The notes below the pieces were generated by a model that did not search any database, was not told where the DNA came from, and saw only the letters and a program-made list of their open reading frames with translations. From Sphingomonas sp. Y57 (GTDB lineage: Bacteria; Pseudomonadota; Alphaproteobacteria; Sphingomonadales; Sphingomonadaceae), in the NCBI RefSeq assembly GCF_001015195.1, contig NZ_LDES01000093.1, positions 37,489 to 101,488 on the forward strand: 64,000 nucleotides of DNA, read 5' to 3'. Positions 37,645-46,642 of this stretch are shown here, one piece after another. The translations under genes were made by a program, and so were the position numbers. Every line of letters begins with the position of its first letter. The first letter of the stretch is position 1.

Positions 37645-38082
37645 TCAATGGCGGGCGAAAATTCGCTGACCGGCGCTGCCGAAGGCCACCACCGTATAGG
37701 GTTGGCGGGCAGCGCCTGCCACTTCCATGCCCTCCGAACCGATCGGCATCCCCGCAACCGCAATGCCTTTGACGCCCGCAGGACGGGTCGCCAGCAAGCG
37801 CTTGACGTCGGATATCGGGACATGGCCCTCGATCATATAGCCATCGACGATCGCGCTGTGGCAAGATGCCAGCGTCCGGGGCATGCCGGCCTTGCGCTGA
37901 AGCTCGCTGCGCGACGCATCGTCACGCATGACGACCTTGCGTCCCAGCTTCGCGCGCACGGCCTGCGCCCACTTCTCGCAACATCCACATCCCGGATCCC
38001 GGTGGACGACGATATCACTGGCCGCAAGCGCTACGCCGGGCATGGCGAGGAACAGCAAGGCGACGAATAGGCGGGTCTTCAT
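37645..38082 (-). CDS. DUF411 periplasmic metal-binding protein
   Basis: 145-residue exported protein: signal peptide (~1-20), then HRDPGCGCCEKWAQAV with a Cys-x-Cys-Cys metal motif, and the family signature CHSAIVDGYMIEGHVP with paired Cys/His. DUF411 proteins are common in copper and silver resistance loci. The ATG at 38082 has GGGAG 8 bp upstream. An ECF-type promoter element lies 52 bp upstream. Confidence 0.88.
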   Translation of the reverse strand: MKTRLFVALLFLAMPGVALAASDIVVHRDPGCGCCEKWAQAVRAKLGRKVVMRDDASRSELQRKAGMPRTLASCHSAIVDGYMIEGHVPISDVKRLLATRPAGVKGIAVAGMPIGSEGMEVAGAARQPYTVVAFGSAGQRIFARH

Positions 38083-38133
38083 GAAATGACTCCCGGAAGA
38101 ACGATAAGCATGGGGCAGAGGCCCCTTCTTTTC

Positions 38134-38160
38134 TATACGCATCAATGCGCCCCTCCCCTC
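38134..38160 (-). promoter_or_regulatory. ECF-type promoter element of the DUF411 gene (site D)
   Basis: Minus strand: GAGGGGAG at the distal end and TGCGTATA (38134-38141), same spacing as sites A-C. This places the DUF411 gene in the predicted CnrH-like regulon although it is 11 kb from the sigma gene. Confidence 0.6.
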
Positions 38161-38161
38161 A

Positions 38162-39391
38162 TCACGCAGATGATTTTACGATGGCGGGCGGCCTCCAGGC
38201 TAGCGGCAGGGACACAAGCAGCGCTAGCGATAGACCACCAATCCCCCACAGAACGAGCGGCTGCGCCCCGGGAGCGACGATGGCTATCGCCAGCGGCGCG
38301 AGCGCCTGCCCGATGCTGGCGGCGGAATGCTGGAAACCGAGCTTCACGCCTGAAGGGGCCCCGCCGCCGCTGATCCAGAAGCTGGTGACCAATCGAAGGG
38401 TTGCCGAGCTCCAGCCGGCAGCAACGATGATCCCACTGAGCTCGGCCATACTCGCGGCGACAGGAAACATGAAAAGTGCCACAGCCAGCAGGCCCAGCGT
38501 CAATCCGGCAAGCCGCCTCGGCACAGTGACCAGCCAATCCAGCTTTGCATGGAAGATCTGTGCCGCCAGCATGCCCAATCCGCAGAGACTGAGCATCCAG
38601 GCGATCTCTTCGCGGCTCAGCGAAATGGCGCTCCGCGTCACCAGGAGATTGACATGCATCGCCGCCAGCCCGCCGCCCGCGACGATCGTGATAAAAAGCA
38701 GGATCAACGTCGCGCCGAGCGTAGGCGCGGGCAGGTCTCCGCCATCGATGCAAGGTGCACACCAGCGCGGCAGACGCACGGCGCAAAGCGCCGCCCCGAC
38801 GGCACCGATGCCGAGAGCGAGGATCATGAGGGGAGCGCGGGGCAGGATCGCGGCCGAGACCTCCGCCACCAGCGGACCGGCGAGATCGCCCAGAAACACG
38901 AAGGCGGTCAGCCAGGTGAAGCGGCGCGCCTGGTCCGCGCGCCCGCTTGCGGCAAAGCTCGCGCAGAGCAAGCCCAACGGTATGATGGCGGCCGACGCCA
39001 TCCCCGCCACCAGACGCAATGCATAAAGCTCAGGCAACCCGACGAGGCCGATCGGCGCGGTCACCAGCGCGAGGATGACCAGCGCTGCGCGCAACATCGC
39101 CCGATAGTCGACCCGGTCCGCGATCCAGCCCCAGAGCGGCGCCGCCAGCAAGGCTGCCAGGGGATGGACCGCGGTCAGGCTCGCGACGTGAAAATCATGA
39201 GCGCTTGACGATAGCGCGCCACGAGCCGGGTCGACCAGTGCCGGAAGGAAGGCGAGAATGGCCGTCTGCCCTGCCGAGGCCGACACCGCCGCGAGCAGCA
39301 ACACAATGAAGGAGGATTGACCACGCTTGCCATCGTGTGATTCGCCTTGGGGAACAAGCGGGTCAGCGGTTCGTCGGAGAGCCGGTATCAC
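38162..39391 (-). CDS. Major facilitator superfamily transporter
   Basis: 409-residue protein with ~12 hydrophobic helices. Helix 2-3 loop has a GWIADRVDYR motif, the typical MFS GxxxDRxGR/K signature. Start codon unclear: a GTG at 39391 overlaps the copB2 stop (GTGA) and is preferred; a TTG lies 6 bp upstream. It is the last gene of the copA2-copB2 operon, so it may export a metal or a small metabolite. Confidence 0.78.
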   Translation of the reverse strand: MIPALRRTADPLVPQGESHDGKRGQSSFIVLLLAAVSASAGQTAILAFLPALVDPARGALSSSAHDFHVASLTAVHPLAALLAAPLWGWIADRVDYRAMLRAALVILALVTAPIGLVGLPELYALRLVAGMASAAIIPLGLLCASFAASGRADQARRFTWLTAFVFLGDLAGPLVAEVSAAILPRAPLMILALGIGAVGAALCAVRLPRWCAPCIDGGDLPAPTLGATLILLFITIVAGGGLAAMHVNLLVTRSAISLSREEIAWMLSLCGLGMLAAQIFHAKLDWLVTVPRRLAGLTLGLLAVALFMFPVAASMAELSGIIVAAGWSSATLRLVTSFWISGGGAPSGVKLGFQHSAASIGQALAPLAIAIVAPGAQPLVLWGIGGLSLALLVSLPLAWRPPAIVKSSA

Positions 39392-40374
39392 CACCAAGCG
39401 CGCAAGCCGATCACCAGCCGGTGTTCGGATGACCCCTCGCCCCGCAGGCGTCGGAAGCCCGCCGTGCCATCGAACGCACGCTCCCAGACGAAGCCGATAT
39501 AGGGCGCGAACTTGCGCGACACCTCGTAGCGCAACCGTCCGCTCAGCTCGACATTGCTGAAGCCGCTGCCAAGCTGCCGATCTCTCGACCGCTTCGAATA
39601 GATATTGGTCTCTACCTGCGGTGTGAGGATCAACCGATTGGTGAACAAGACCTCATAGGAGGCCTTGGCGCGCGCCGCGAGACGCCCATCGGTCCCTACA
39701 TAGCCGGTGAGCTGGACGTCGAACCAATAGGGCGCCAGTCCCTCGACGCCGGCGGCGAGCCAGGTGGTCGCACCCTTGCCGAGATCCTGCCTGACCCCGA
39801 GCAGCGTGCCCCAGAACGGGTTCTTGCTGTGCCACCACAGCGCCTCGACGCTGCTCTCCGGATCGAGACGTTGGTCGCGGGAGTTCTTGAGCCCCTGGCT
39901 GCGCAGCCAGAGCTTGTCATTGTCCTGACCCTTGGTGACGAGCACGGTCCAGCCCACGCCCTGACCCTCGTTGCCGCTGGTGAACTCGAGCTCATCGACA
40001 AGTATCTTGGGGATCGAGAGCTTGTCGGCCATCTCATAGCCCGGCAGCGTCGAGTTGCGATAGCCGTCGGCATAATCGTCCGAGTTGCGCGCGTCCGGCG
40101 GGGCCTTGCCACCCTGCATCGAGCCCATGTCCATCGTGGCGCCGTTACCGGACGCCTTCGTGTCGGTCATATCCATGCCCGGCATGTCCATGCCCGCATG
40201 CTCCTGAGAGCCTTGCGCGGAAGGTGAGTTTGGATCGGGAGTGGCCGTTTGGGCAGGGGTGGCGGCGGGCGACGGGGGCAAGGCATCCTGCGCGAGGGCG
40301 GGAGCCGTGATCGCCGGCGCCAGGAAGAGGGCAACGCCAAGAGCAATGCCGCGCGAGGGGATAATCCGGATCAT
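39388..40374 (-). CDS. copB: Outer-membrane copper-resistance protein CopB (copy 2)
   Basis: 328-residue protein: signal peptide (~1-28), a Pro/Ala/Met linker with MDMPGMDMTD, then the CopB barrel (~115-328) ending YEVSRKFAPYIGFVWERAF and a terminal Trp. It is shorter in the Met/His linker than copy 1. It overlaps copA2 and the MFS gene by 4 bp each. Confidence 0.92.
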   Translation of the reverse strand: MIRIIPSRGIALGVALFLAPAITAPALAQDALPPSPAATPAQTATPDPNSPSAQGSQEHAGMDMPGMDMTDTKASGNGATMDMGSMQGGKAPPDARNSDDYADGYRNSTLPGYEMADKLSIPKILVDELEFTSGNEGQGVGWTVLVTKGQDNDKLWLRSQGLKNSRDQRLDPESSVEALWWHSKNPFWGTLLGVRQDLGKGATTWLAAGVEGLAPYWFDVQLTGYVGTDGRLAARAKASYEVLFTNRLILTPQVETNIYSKRSRDRQLGSGFSNVELSGRLRYEVSRKFAPYIGFVWERAFDGTAGFRRLRGEGSSEHRLVIGLRAWW

Positions 40375-42077
40375 GCGACCACCACCTCCCGGAACATGCC
40401 GGCCGCCATGTGATAGAGCAGATGGCAGTGGAAGGCCCATCGGCCCATGGCGTCGGCGGTGACGCGGAAGCTCACCCGCTGGGCGGGCTGGACCACGACC
40501 GTATGCTTGCGGACCTGGAAGGCGCCGTCCGGGCCTTCGACATCGCTCCACATGCCGTGCAGATGCATCGGATGCGCCATCATCGTGTCGTTGACGAAGG
40601 TGACGCGCAGCCGCTCGTTCGGCTTGAAATGCAGCGGCCGGGAATCGTTGAGCTTGATGCCGTCGAGCGACCAGATGAACCGTTCCATATTGCCCGTCAG
40701 ATGCAGCTCGATGTCGCGCTCGGGCTCGCGCGGGTCGGGATCGCCGCCCGGCGTGCGCAGATCGGCCAGCGTCAGCACGCGCCAGCCGCGCCCGCGCAGC
40801 CCGGCGCCGGGATCGTCCAGATTGGTGCGCGGATAGTCGACGCGCATGTCGGTATTGGCGCCATATTCGGTGCGGGCGTGCCGTGCCCTGGCCGGCATCT
40901 CGGTCATGCCGTGCCCGGCATGCGCGTCGCCTCCCATTGCGCCCATCGTCGCCATCGCGCCCATCATGTCGACCGGCTCGAGCCAGGTCCGGGCATCGAG
41001 CGGCGGCACGGCTGCCGCCATGCCCGGGGCCGGTGCGATCGTGCCACGCGCATAGCCGCTCCGATCGATCGCCTGCGCGAAGATGGTGCGGGCGCCGCCC
41101 TCGGGCATGGTGAACTCGACGTCGTAGGTCTCGCCCGGGCCGATCCGGAATTCCTCGACCGTGACCGGCTCGACCGGCTGCCCGTCGGTCGATACGACCG
41201 TCAGCTCGACCCCGGGGATCCGCACGTCGAAGAACGTCGCCGTCCCCGCGCCGACGAAGCGCAGGCGCACGCGCTCGCCGGGCGCGGCGATACCGGTCCA
41301 GTTGCCGGCGGGCGGCGCGCCGTTCATCAGATAGGTGTAGGTCGCGGCAGAGACATCGCTGTAGTCGGTCGGGTTCATCCGCGAGCTGTTCCACATCCGC
41401 CGCCGCTCGAGCGCCTTGCCCAAGCCCATGGTGCCGACATCCTTGAGGAAATCGCCGGCGGTCGGCTGCGCAAAATTATAGTAGCTGCTCTGCTTCTTGA
41501 GATTGAGGAAGATCTGCAGCGGCGGCTCGTCCGACCAGTCGCTGAGCACGATGCAATAGTCGCGATCGGGCGCCCGCGCCGTCGGCACCTGTTTTGGCTC
41601 CACGATGATCGCTCCATAGAGTCCCGTCTGCTCGGCGAGCGTGTGAGCGTGATACCAGTAGGTTCCGCTCTGGCGGACCTCGAAGCGATAGGTGAAGGTC
41701 TCGCCCGGCGCGATGCCGGCAAAGCTGATGCCGGGCACGCCGTCCATCTCCGCCGGCACGATGATGCCGTGCCAATGGATGCTCGACATCTCCTTGAGGC
41801 CGTTGCGTACGCGCAGCGTGACCGTGTCGCCTTCGCGCAGGCGCAGGACCGGCGCGGGCACGCTGCCGTTCACGGCGGTCGCGATACGGCGTTTGCCGGT
41901 GAAGTTGACCGGCAGCTCGGCGATCTCGAGGTCGAACTCGGTCCCGCTCAGCTCAGCGGGCAAGGTTGGTGCGGATCGCGCGAGAAGCGCCGGGGCGAAA
42001 CCGGCGACCGCGCCGCCGATCGCCAGCCCCTGGACGAAACGGCGCCGCGCGATCGGCCGGATATGTAAGGGAGACAT
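40371..42077 (-). CDS. copA: Copper-resistance multicopper oxidase CopA (copy 2)
   Basis: 568-residue Tat-exported cuproxidase (RRRFVQG near residue 11). The copper motifs are IHWHG, WYHAH, HPMHLHGMW and HCHLLYHMAAGMF. The Met-rich loop is much shorter than in copy 1 (MMGAMATMGAMGGDAHAGHGM), and the protein is 74 residues shorter. Probably acquired separately, not by local duplication. The ATG at 42077 overlaps nothing upstream; the longer open frame shadows the adh gene. Confidence 0.93.
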   Translation of the reverse strand: MSPLHIRPIARRRFVQGLAIGGAVAGFAPALLARSAPTLPAELSGTEFDLEIAELPVNFTGKRRIATAVNGSVPAPVLRLREGDTVTLRVRNGLKEMSSIHWHGIIVPAEMDGVPGISFAGIAPGETFTYRFEVRQSGTYWYHAHTLAEQTGLYGAIIVEPKQVPTARAPDRDYCIVLSDWSDEPPLQIFLNLKKQSSYYNFAQPTAGDFLKDVGTMGLGKALERRRMWNSSRMNPTDYSDVSAATYTYLMNGAPPAGNWTGIAAPGERVRLRFVGAGTATFFDVRIPGVELTVVSTDGQPVEPVTVEEFRIGPGETYDVEFTMPEGGARTIFAQAIDRSGYARGTIAPAPGMAAAVPPLDARTWLEPVDMMGAMATMGAMGGDAHAGHGMTEMPARARHARTEYGANTDMRVDYPRTNLDDPGAGLRGRGWRVLTLADLRTPGGDPDPREPERDIELHLTGNMERFIWSLDGIKLNDSRPLHFKPNERLRVTFVNDTMMAHPMHLHGMWSDVEGPDGAFQVRKHTVVVQPAQRVSFRVTADAMGRWAFHCHLLYHMAAGMFREVVVA

Positions 42078-42102
42078 GAACTGTACTTTCGCGAAGTCGG
42101 CT

Positions 42103-43128
42103 TCAGGCGAGGTCGAGGACGATCCGGCCCTCGATGTCGCCATGATGCATGCGGGAGAAGACGTCGTTGATGTTCTCGAGCCTGTCCGCATGGACCGTGG
42201 CCTTGACCTTGCCCTCGCCGGCGAACGCCAGTGCCTCGAGCAGATCGAGCCGCGTGCCAACGATCGAGCCGCGCACGGTAATGCCGTTCAGCACGGTGTC
42301 GAAGATCGACAACGGGAAGTCGCCCGGCGGCAGGCCGTTGAGCGCGACCGTGCCGCCGCGCCGGACCATGCCGAGCGCCTGCTGGAACGCCTTGGGCGAA
42401 ACGGCGGTCACCAGCGCCCCGTGCGCGCCGCCAATGGCTTTCTTGAGCGCTGCCGAAGGGTCCTCGTTGCGCGCGTTGACCGTCAGTGTGGCGCCAAGGC
42501 GTGTAGCGAGGTCGAGCTTGCTATCGTCGATGTCGACCGCGGCCACATTGAGACCCATGGCTCGGGCATATTGCACCGCCATGTGGCCGAGCCCGCCAAT
42601 GCCGGAGACGACCACCCACTCGCCGGGTCGGGCCTCGGTGGCCTTCAATCCCTTGTAGACGGTGACGCCCGCGCAGAGGATCGGCGCAATGTCGAGGAAG
42701 TCGACATTGTCGGGAAGGTGACCAACATAGTTGGGATCGGCGAGGACATATTCGGCAAAGCTGCCATTGACCGAATAGCCGGTGTTCTGCTGTTCGTGGC
42801 AAAGCGTCTCCCAGCCACCCAGGCAATGCACGCAGTGCCCGCAGGCGGTGTAGAGCCAGGGCACACCGACCCGGTCGCCTTCCTTCACATGGGTGACGCC
42901 TGCACCGACGGCGGCGACATGCCCGACGCCTTCATGGCCAGGAATGAAGGGCGGGTTGGGCTTGACCGGCCAGTCTCCTTCTGCCGCGTGCAGGTCGGTA
43001 TGGCACACGCCGGTTGCCGCAATCTTGACCAGGATCTGCCCGGGGCCGACCGCCGGGATCGGCGCCTCCTCGATGACCAGGGGCTTGCCGAATTCGCGGA
43101 CGACCGCCGCCTTCATGGTTTTCGCCAT
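42103..43128 (-). CDS. adhP: Zinc-dependent alcohol dehydrogenase
   Basis: 341-residue medium-chain dehydrogenase. Catalytic zinc site: Cys in [14 protein letters not shown] and a later Cys. Structural zinc site: [18 protein letters not shown]-binding motif [11 protein letters not shown]. The ATG at 43128 has AAGGAG upstream. It lies between copA2 and an aldehyde dehydrogenase on the same strand, making an alcohol-to-acid pair (ethanol to acetate, or detoxification of aldehydes). Confidence 0.92.
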   Translation of the reverse strand: MAKTMKAAVVREFGKPLVIEEAPIPAVGPGQILVKIAATGVCHTDLHAAEGDWPVKPNPPFIPGHEGVGHVAAVGAGVTHVKEGDRVGVPWLYTACGHCVHCLGGWETLCHEQQNTGYSVNGSFAEYVLADPNYVGHLPDNVDFLDIAPILCAGVTVYKGLKATEARPGEWVVVSGIGGLGHMAVQYARAMGLNVAAVDIDDSKLDLATRLGATLTVNARNEDPSAALKKAIGGAHGALVTAVSPKAFQQALGMVRRGGTVALNGLPPGDFPLSIFDTVLNGITVRGSIVGTRLDLLEALAFAGEGKVKATVHADRLENINDVFSRMHHGDIEGRIVLDLA

Positions 43129-43153
43129 GTCCGTTTCTCCTTTGAGCGAGGGG

Positions 43154-44674
43154 TCAGAACAGGCCGAGCGCGTGCTCGTCATAGGAGACGAGCAGATTCT
43201 TGGTCTGCTGATAATGATCGAGCATCATCCGGTGGTTTTCACGCCCGAAGCCCGATGCCTTGTATCCGCCGAAGGCGGCATGGGCGGGGTACTGATGATA
43301 GCAGTTGGTCCAGACCCGCCCGGCCTCGATCGCGCGGCCGAGCCGGTAGGCGGTGTTGCCGCTCCGGGTCCAGACGCCCGCGCCAAGACCGTAGGCGGTG
43401 TCATTGGCAAGTGCGATCGCCTCCTCGACCGTCTTGAACGTGGTGACCGACAGGACGGGACCGAAGATCTCCTCCTGGAAGATGCGCATGTGGTTCTGAC
43501 CCACGAACACGGTCGGCTGCACGAAATAGCCCTGGTCGAGCGCACCGCCCGGCAGCGCCCTGGCGCCACCGACCAGACACTGCGCGCCCTCGGCCTTGCC
43601 GATATCGATATAGCCCAGGATCTTGTGGAGCTGGTCCTCCGACGCCTGCGCGCCGACCTGGACCGACGGGTCGAGCGGATCGCCCTGGCGGATCGCGGCG
43701 ACGCGCGCCACGGCGCGCTCGATGAAGCGGTCGAAGATCGACTCATGGATCAGGGCGCGCGACGGGCAGGTACAGACCTCGCCCTTGTTGAAGGCGAACA
43801 AAGTAAAGCCTTCGAGCGCCTTGTCGAAGAAGGCATCGTCCTCGTCGAGCACGTCCGCCATGAAGATGTTGGGCGACTTGCCGCCAAGCTCCATCGTCTG
43901 GGGGATCAGATGGTCCGCCGCGGCGTGCATGATCTGCTTGCCGGTGACGGTCTCGCCGGTGAACGAGACCTTGGCGATGCGCGGATTGGCGGCGATCGCC
44001 TGGCCAACGGTCCGTCCCGGGCCGGTAACGACATTGAGCACGCCGGGCGGCAGGATGTCGGCGGTGAGCTCGGCGAACATCAGCAAGGTGAGCGGCGTCT
44101 GGGATGCGGGTTTGATGACGGTGCAGTTGCCCGCCGCCAGCGCCGGGGCGATCTTCCACGCCGCCATCAGCAGCGGGAAGTTCCACGGGATGATCTGGCC
44201 GACGACGCCGAGCGGCTCGCGGAAATGATAGGCGATGGTGTCCGCATCGATCGTCGAGATGCCGCCTTCCTCCGCCCGGATGCAGCCGGCGAAGTAGCGG
44301 AAATGGTCGATCGCGAGCGGCACGTCGGCAGCGCGCGTCTCGCGGATCGGCTTGCCATTGTCGATCGTCTCGGCAAGTGCCAGCAACTCCAGATTGTCTT
44401 CGAGCCGGTCGGCGACGCGATTGAGAATCCTGGCGCGTTCGGCGGGCGCGATCCTTGCCCATTGATCCTTGGCGGCGTGCGCCGCATCGAGCGCGCGCTC
44501 GACATCTTCCGGCGTCGACAGCGCGAACTCTGCGATCTGGGCGCCATTGATCGGGCTCGTGTCGGCGAAATACTCGCCGCCCGCAGGAGCGCTCCAGCGG
44601 CCTCCGATGAAATTATCATAGCGGTGTCGGAAGGAGGCCGCCGCGTTAATGGTCCCGATCGCCTTCTCGAACAT
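43154..44674 (-). CDS. NAD-dependent aldehyde dehydrogenase (acetaldehyde type)
   Basis: 506-residue ALDH superfamily enzyme close to ExaC/AldA acetaldehyde dehydrogenases. Motifs: [20 protein letters not shown], the general-base Glu in MELGGKSPN, the catalytic Cys in GEVCTCPSR, and [10 protein letters not shown]. It is 25 bp upstream of adhP and probably co-transcribed. A conserved CTTACTTATAG element lies 57 bp before the start. Confidence 0.93.
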   Translation of the reverse strand: MFEKAIGTINAAASFRHRYDNFIGGRWSAPAGGEYFADTSPINGAQIAEFALSTPEDVERALDAAHAAKDQWARIAPAERARILNRVADRLEDNLELLALAETIDNGKPIRETRAADVPLAIDHFRYFAGCIRAEEGGISTIDADTIAYHFREPLGVVGQIIPWNFPLLMAAWKIAPALAAGNCTVIKPASQTPLTLLMFAELTADILPPGVLNVVTGPGRTVGQAIAANPRIAKVSFTGETVTGKQIMHAAADHLIPQTMELGGKSPNIFMADVLDEDDAFFDKALEGFTLFAFNKGEVCTCPSRALIHESIFDRFIERAVARVAAIRQGDPLDPSVQVGAQASEDQLHKILGYIDIGKAEGAQCLVGGARALPGGALDQGYFVQPTVFVGQNHMRIFQEEIFGPVLSVTTFKTVEEAIALANDTAYGLGAGVWTRSGNTAYRLGRAIEAGRVWTNCYHQYPAHAAFGGYKASGFGRENHRMMLDHYQQTKNLLVSYDEHALGLF

Positions 44675-44730
44675 AACCTGACTCCATCTCTATCGATGGC
44701 CTGACGGAGTAATCTCTTTGCCCGGGTGGC

Positions 44731-44742
44731 CTATAAGTAAGT
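44731..44742 (-). promoter_or_regulatory. Shared CTTACTTATAG element (copy 4), dehydrogenase operon
   Basis: Minus strand ACTTACTTATAG, 57 bp upstream of the aldehyde dehydrogenase ATG. A variant of the seven-copy CTCTACGTATA set. Confidence 0.4.
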
Positions 44743-44926
44743 TCCGCAGAAGGTAGTCTGGTATCGGGGTCGCGGGCTTGAGGGTCAGACACGCCAACAG
44801 AGCCGATGACTATTCATCGACTCCCGAACCTATTCGCGCACGCCTGATCGGAATTATGCCGAGACAGGCGTTACTCGGCCGAGTCTTCTTTTGGCGAGGG
44901 CGGCGCTTGGCATTCCAATTCTGGCG

Positions 44927-45256
44927 TTACGCCCGGACGCGCTTTAGGCTCACCCAATCGCCTTTCTGAAGCGTCCCGTCCCTCACGCGGAAATGAGCAT
45001 AATGGTCGTCGAAAATCTGGTCGACTTCGACATGACCGACAAGACGGCGGTGGCGCGGCGTTGCGTGATAGACTTCGAGTATCTGCCCGATGTGCGCGCC
45101 ATCGGCCTTACCCAGGCAGGCCACTGTGCCGCCCGCATCCATACGGACGATCTTGCCGCGCATGAACAAGCTATGGCCGATACCCTGTGCGAGGAGCGGC
45201 GTGCTGCCAAAGAGCAGAAAGCCAACAGCAGCACCGACGCCAAGATGTTTTCGCAT
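44927..45256 (-). CDS. Small exported protein of unknown family (paralogue 1)
   Basis: 109-residue protein with a signal peptide (~1-24, cleaved near LLAQ). The mature part has GIGHSLFMRGKIV, GKADGAHIGQILEVY and LVGHVEVDQIFDDHYAHFRV. The gene at 53695-54051 encodes the same pattern almost word for word, so this is a real conserved family. It is all-beta in look, has no Cys, and has several His. No known family was recognised. Confidence 0.75.
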   Translation of the reverse strand: MRKHLGVGAAVGFLLFGSTPLLAQGIGHSLFMRGKIVRMDAGGTVACLGKADGAHIGQILEVYHATPRHRRLVGHVEVDQIFDDHYAHFRVRDGTLQKGDWVSLKRVRA

Positions 45257-45341
45257 CGCTGTTTCCTCTGTCAAGTCAGACGCTCGGACCCGGTTTTGAA
45301 AGCTGGGAGCACGGGGCGACGCTGGGCATCGTCAAAGAACT

Positions 45342-45367
45342 GGCCCGCCGCGGGGGAACGGCGGGCC
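45342..45367 (-). terminator. Strong hairpin after the Met/His-rich gene
   Basis: 9-bp perfect stem GGCCCGCCG/CGGCGGGCC with an 8-base loop, followed on the minus strand by AGTTCTTT. It separates the exported Met/His-rich gene from the next unit. Confidence 0.65.
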
Positions 45368-45403
45368 CTCAGCCCCTGGGGTCTGTTCTCGGGGCTGGAA
45401 ACC

Positions 45404-45805
45404 TCACATGTCGCTCATCGGCTTGTCGGCCATGGGCTTGGCGGTCTTCTTCTTCGCGGCCGGCTTGGCCTTCTTCATCGGCATCTTGCAGCAGCCACTC
45501 TTCGCCTTACCGGCCATGCCCGAGCCGTTCGATGCAGGCGACCCGCCGGACATGCCGGCCATCCCCGACATGCCCTGTTGATCCTGCTGGGCCGGTTGCC
45601 CCGGCTGCTTCTGCGCGCCGGCCTGATGATCCTTCATCATCTGATCGTGCATCTGCTGCCCGCCATGATCCATGCCCTGCTGGTGGGCATGGGCCGGCGC
45701 AGTCTGCGCGGGCGCGGGCGTCGACTGGGCGAGAGCGGTGCCGGCGGCGAAGGTTAGCGTCGCGAAGAGGCTGATGGTCGCCGCGCGAAATATCGTCTGT
45801 CGCAT
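45404..45805 (-). CDS. Exported Met/His-rich protein with Lys-rich tail
   Basis: 133-residue protein: signal peptide (~1-26, ending ALAQ), then a Gln/His/Met-rich segment (HAHQQGMDHGGQQMHDQMMKDH), then GSGMAGKAKSGCCKMPMKKAKP and a Lys/Pro tail. No fold is evident. The composition suggests a periplasmic copper/silver buffer. The ATG at 45805 is chosen because it alone gives a signal peptide. A hairpin terminator follows, and a CTTACGTATA element lies 91 bp upstream. Confidence 0.75.
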   Translation of the reverse strand: MRQTIFRAATISLFATLTFAAGTALAQSTPAPAQTAPAHAHQQGMDHGGQQMHDQMMKDHQAGAQKQPGQPAQQDQQGMSGMAGMSGGSPASNGSGMAGKAKSGCCKMPMKKAKPAAKKKTAKPMADKPMSDM

Positions 45806-45895
45806 TGAGGGTCTCCGAGTGTTCGTCCTGTTGCCCGATCGACGTTCCGATCCCGGCAATTCCGAAGCTTCAATGCTGCTAGCGAGACGCTGTCT

Positions 45896-45907
45896 GTATA
45901 CGTAAGT
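45896..45907 (-). promoter_or_regulatory. Shared CTTACGTATAC element (copy 5)
   Basis: Minus strand ACTTACGTATAC, followed by AGACAG; 91 bp before the 45805 start. Near-identical to copy 6. Confidence 0.5.
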
Positions 45908-46029
45908 TACGAATCGAAATCCGATCGGCCGTGTGCCTGCTGGAGCAGGCGCGTAAAATGATGATCCGGGATCGATCAAAAATGTGACCCGGCCTGGTTT
46001 TCTCGTCCTGAGACCGGCCAGAAAAGCGA

Positions 46030-46057
46030 TTGGCCCGCCGTGGGAACGGCGGACCAA
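46030..46057 (-). terminator. Hairpin terminator with T-rich flank
   Basis: 11-bp stem TTGGCCCGCCG/CGGCGGACCAA with one mismatch and a 6-base loop. On the minus strand it is followed by TCGCTTTTCT. Same stem core as the hairpin at 45342-45367, indicating that gene plus terminator were duplicated together. Confidence 0.65.
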
Positions 46058-46123
46058 GGCTTCGGTTGAAAGCGGCCATGATCTTGTCCGTCAACCTTGT
46101 CGTCTGATGGAATGATGGCAGGG

Positions 46124-46414
46124 TCAGCAACCACCGTCCGACCTGTGTGACATGCCGGAGGCGCCGTCCTGGTCCTGCGAATCCCGCATCGCCATTCGAT
46201 GGCCCTGCATCATCTGGCCGTGCATCTGCTCCTTACCGTGAGCCATGCCCTGCATGTGGGCAGGATCGGGCTGGGCAGGCGCCGGCCTGGCCTTGAGGGT
46301 CTCCTCAAGATCGGGCATGCCCGGCGGCATCCCGTCCGCCAGCACCGGTCCGGCACTGACGGCGAGGAAGCCGAGAGCTGCGAGCGAAGCGATCATTGCC
46401 GTCTTCTTGCGCAA
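46124..46414 (-). CDS. Small exported Met/His-rich protein
   Basis: 96-residue protein: signal peptide (~1-26, ending VLAD), then GMPPGMPDLEE and a Met/His-rich segment (HMQGMAHGKEQMHGQMMQGHRM), then a Ser/Asp tail ending in Cys. Related in design to the 45404-45805 product. Likely a periplasmic metal-binding protein; no fold recognised. A CATTACGTATAC element lies 109 bp upstream. Confidence 0.72.
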   Translation of the reverse strand: MRKKTAMIASLAALGFLAVSAGPVLADGMPPGMPDLEETLKARPAPAQPDPAHMQGMAHGKEQMHGQMMQGHRMAMRDSQDQDGASGMSHRSDGGC

Positions 46415-46522
46415 GTATCCATTCCTTCAAGTCTGGGTTTCTCGTTCGATCGAGCATATGCCCGGTCGATTGTCGCCCCTTCCGGAGCTTGCCCGTGAAA
46501 TGGTGTCACCTTCCGCCTTGCT

Positions 46523-46534
46523 GTATACGTAATG
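46523..46534 (-). promoter_or_regulatory. Shared CATTACGTATAC element (copy 6)
   Basis: Minus strand CATTACGTATAC followed by AGCAAG; 109 bp upstream of the 46414 start. Confidence 0.5.
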
Positions 46535-46642
46535 TGCGAAGTCCGTCTCTGAGATGGCCATAAATTATCGCACTGGCATCGTTGTTGTGCCGATGTGTAA
46601 CTATGGTTCGGACTCGAGAGCAGGACAGGTCGGCAACAGTGA

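Larger units (their letters stand above)
45806..46123. other. Regulatory gap between two exported-protein genes
   Basis: 318 bp holding the CTTACGTATAC element (45896-45907) for the downstream gene and the terminator hairpin (46030-46057) of the upstream one. No gene seen. Confidence 0.55.

Noticed and set aside
38145..39026. Plus-strand frame of 293 codons opposite the MFS gene
   Set aside because: Composition is that of an antisense shadow; the minus strand encodes a clear 12-helix transporter.
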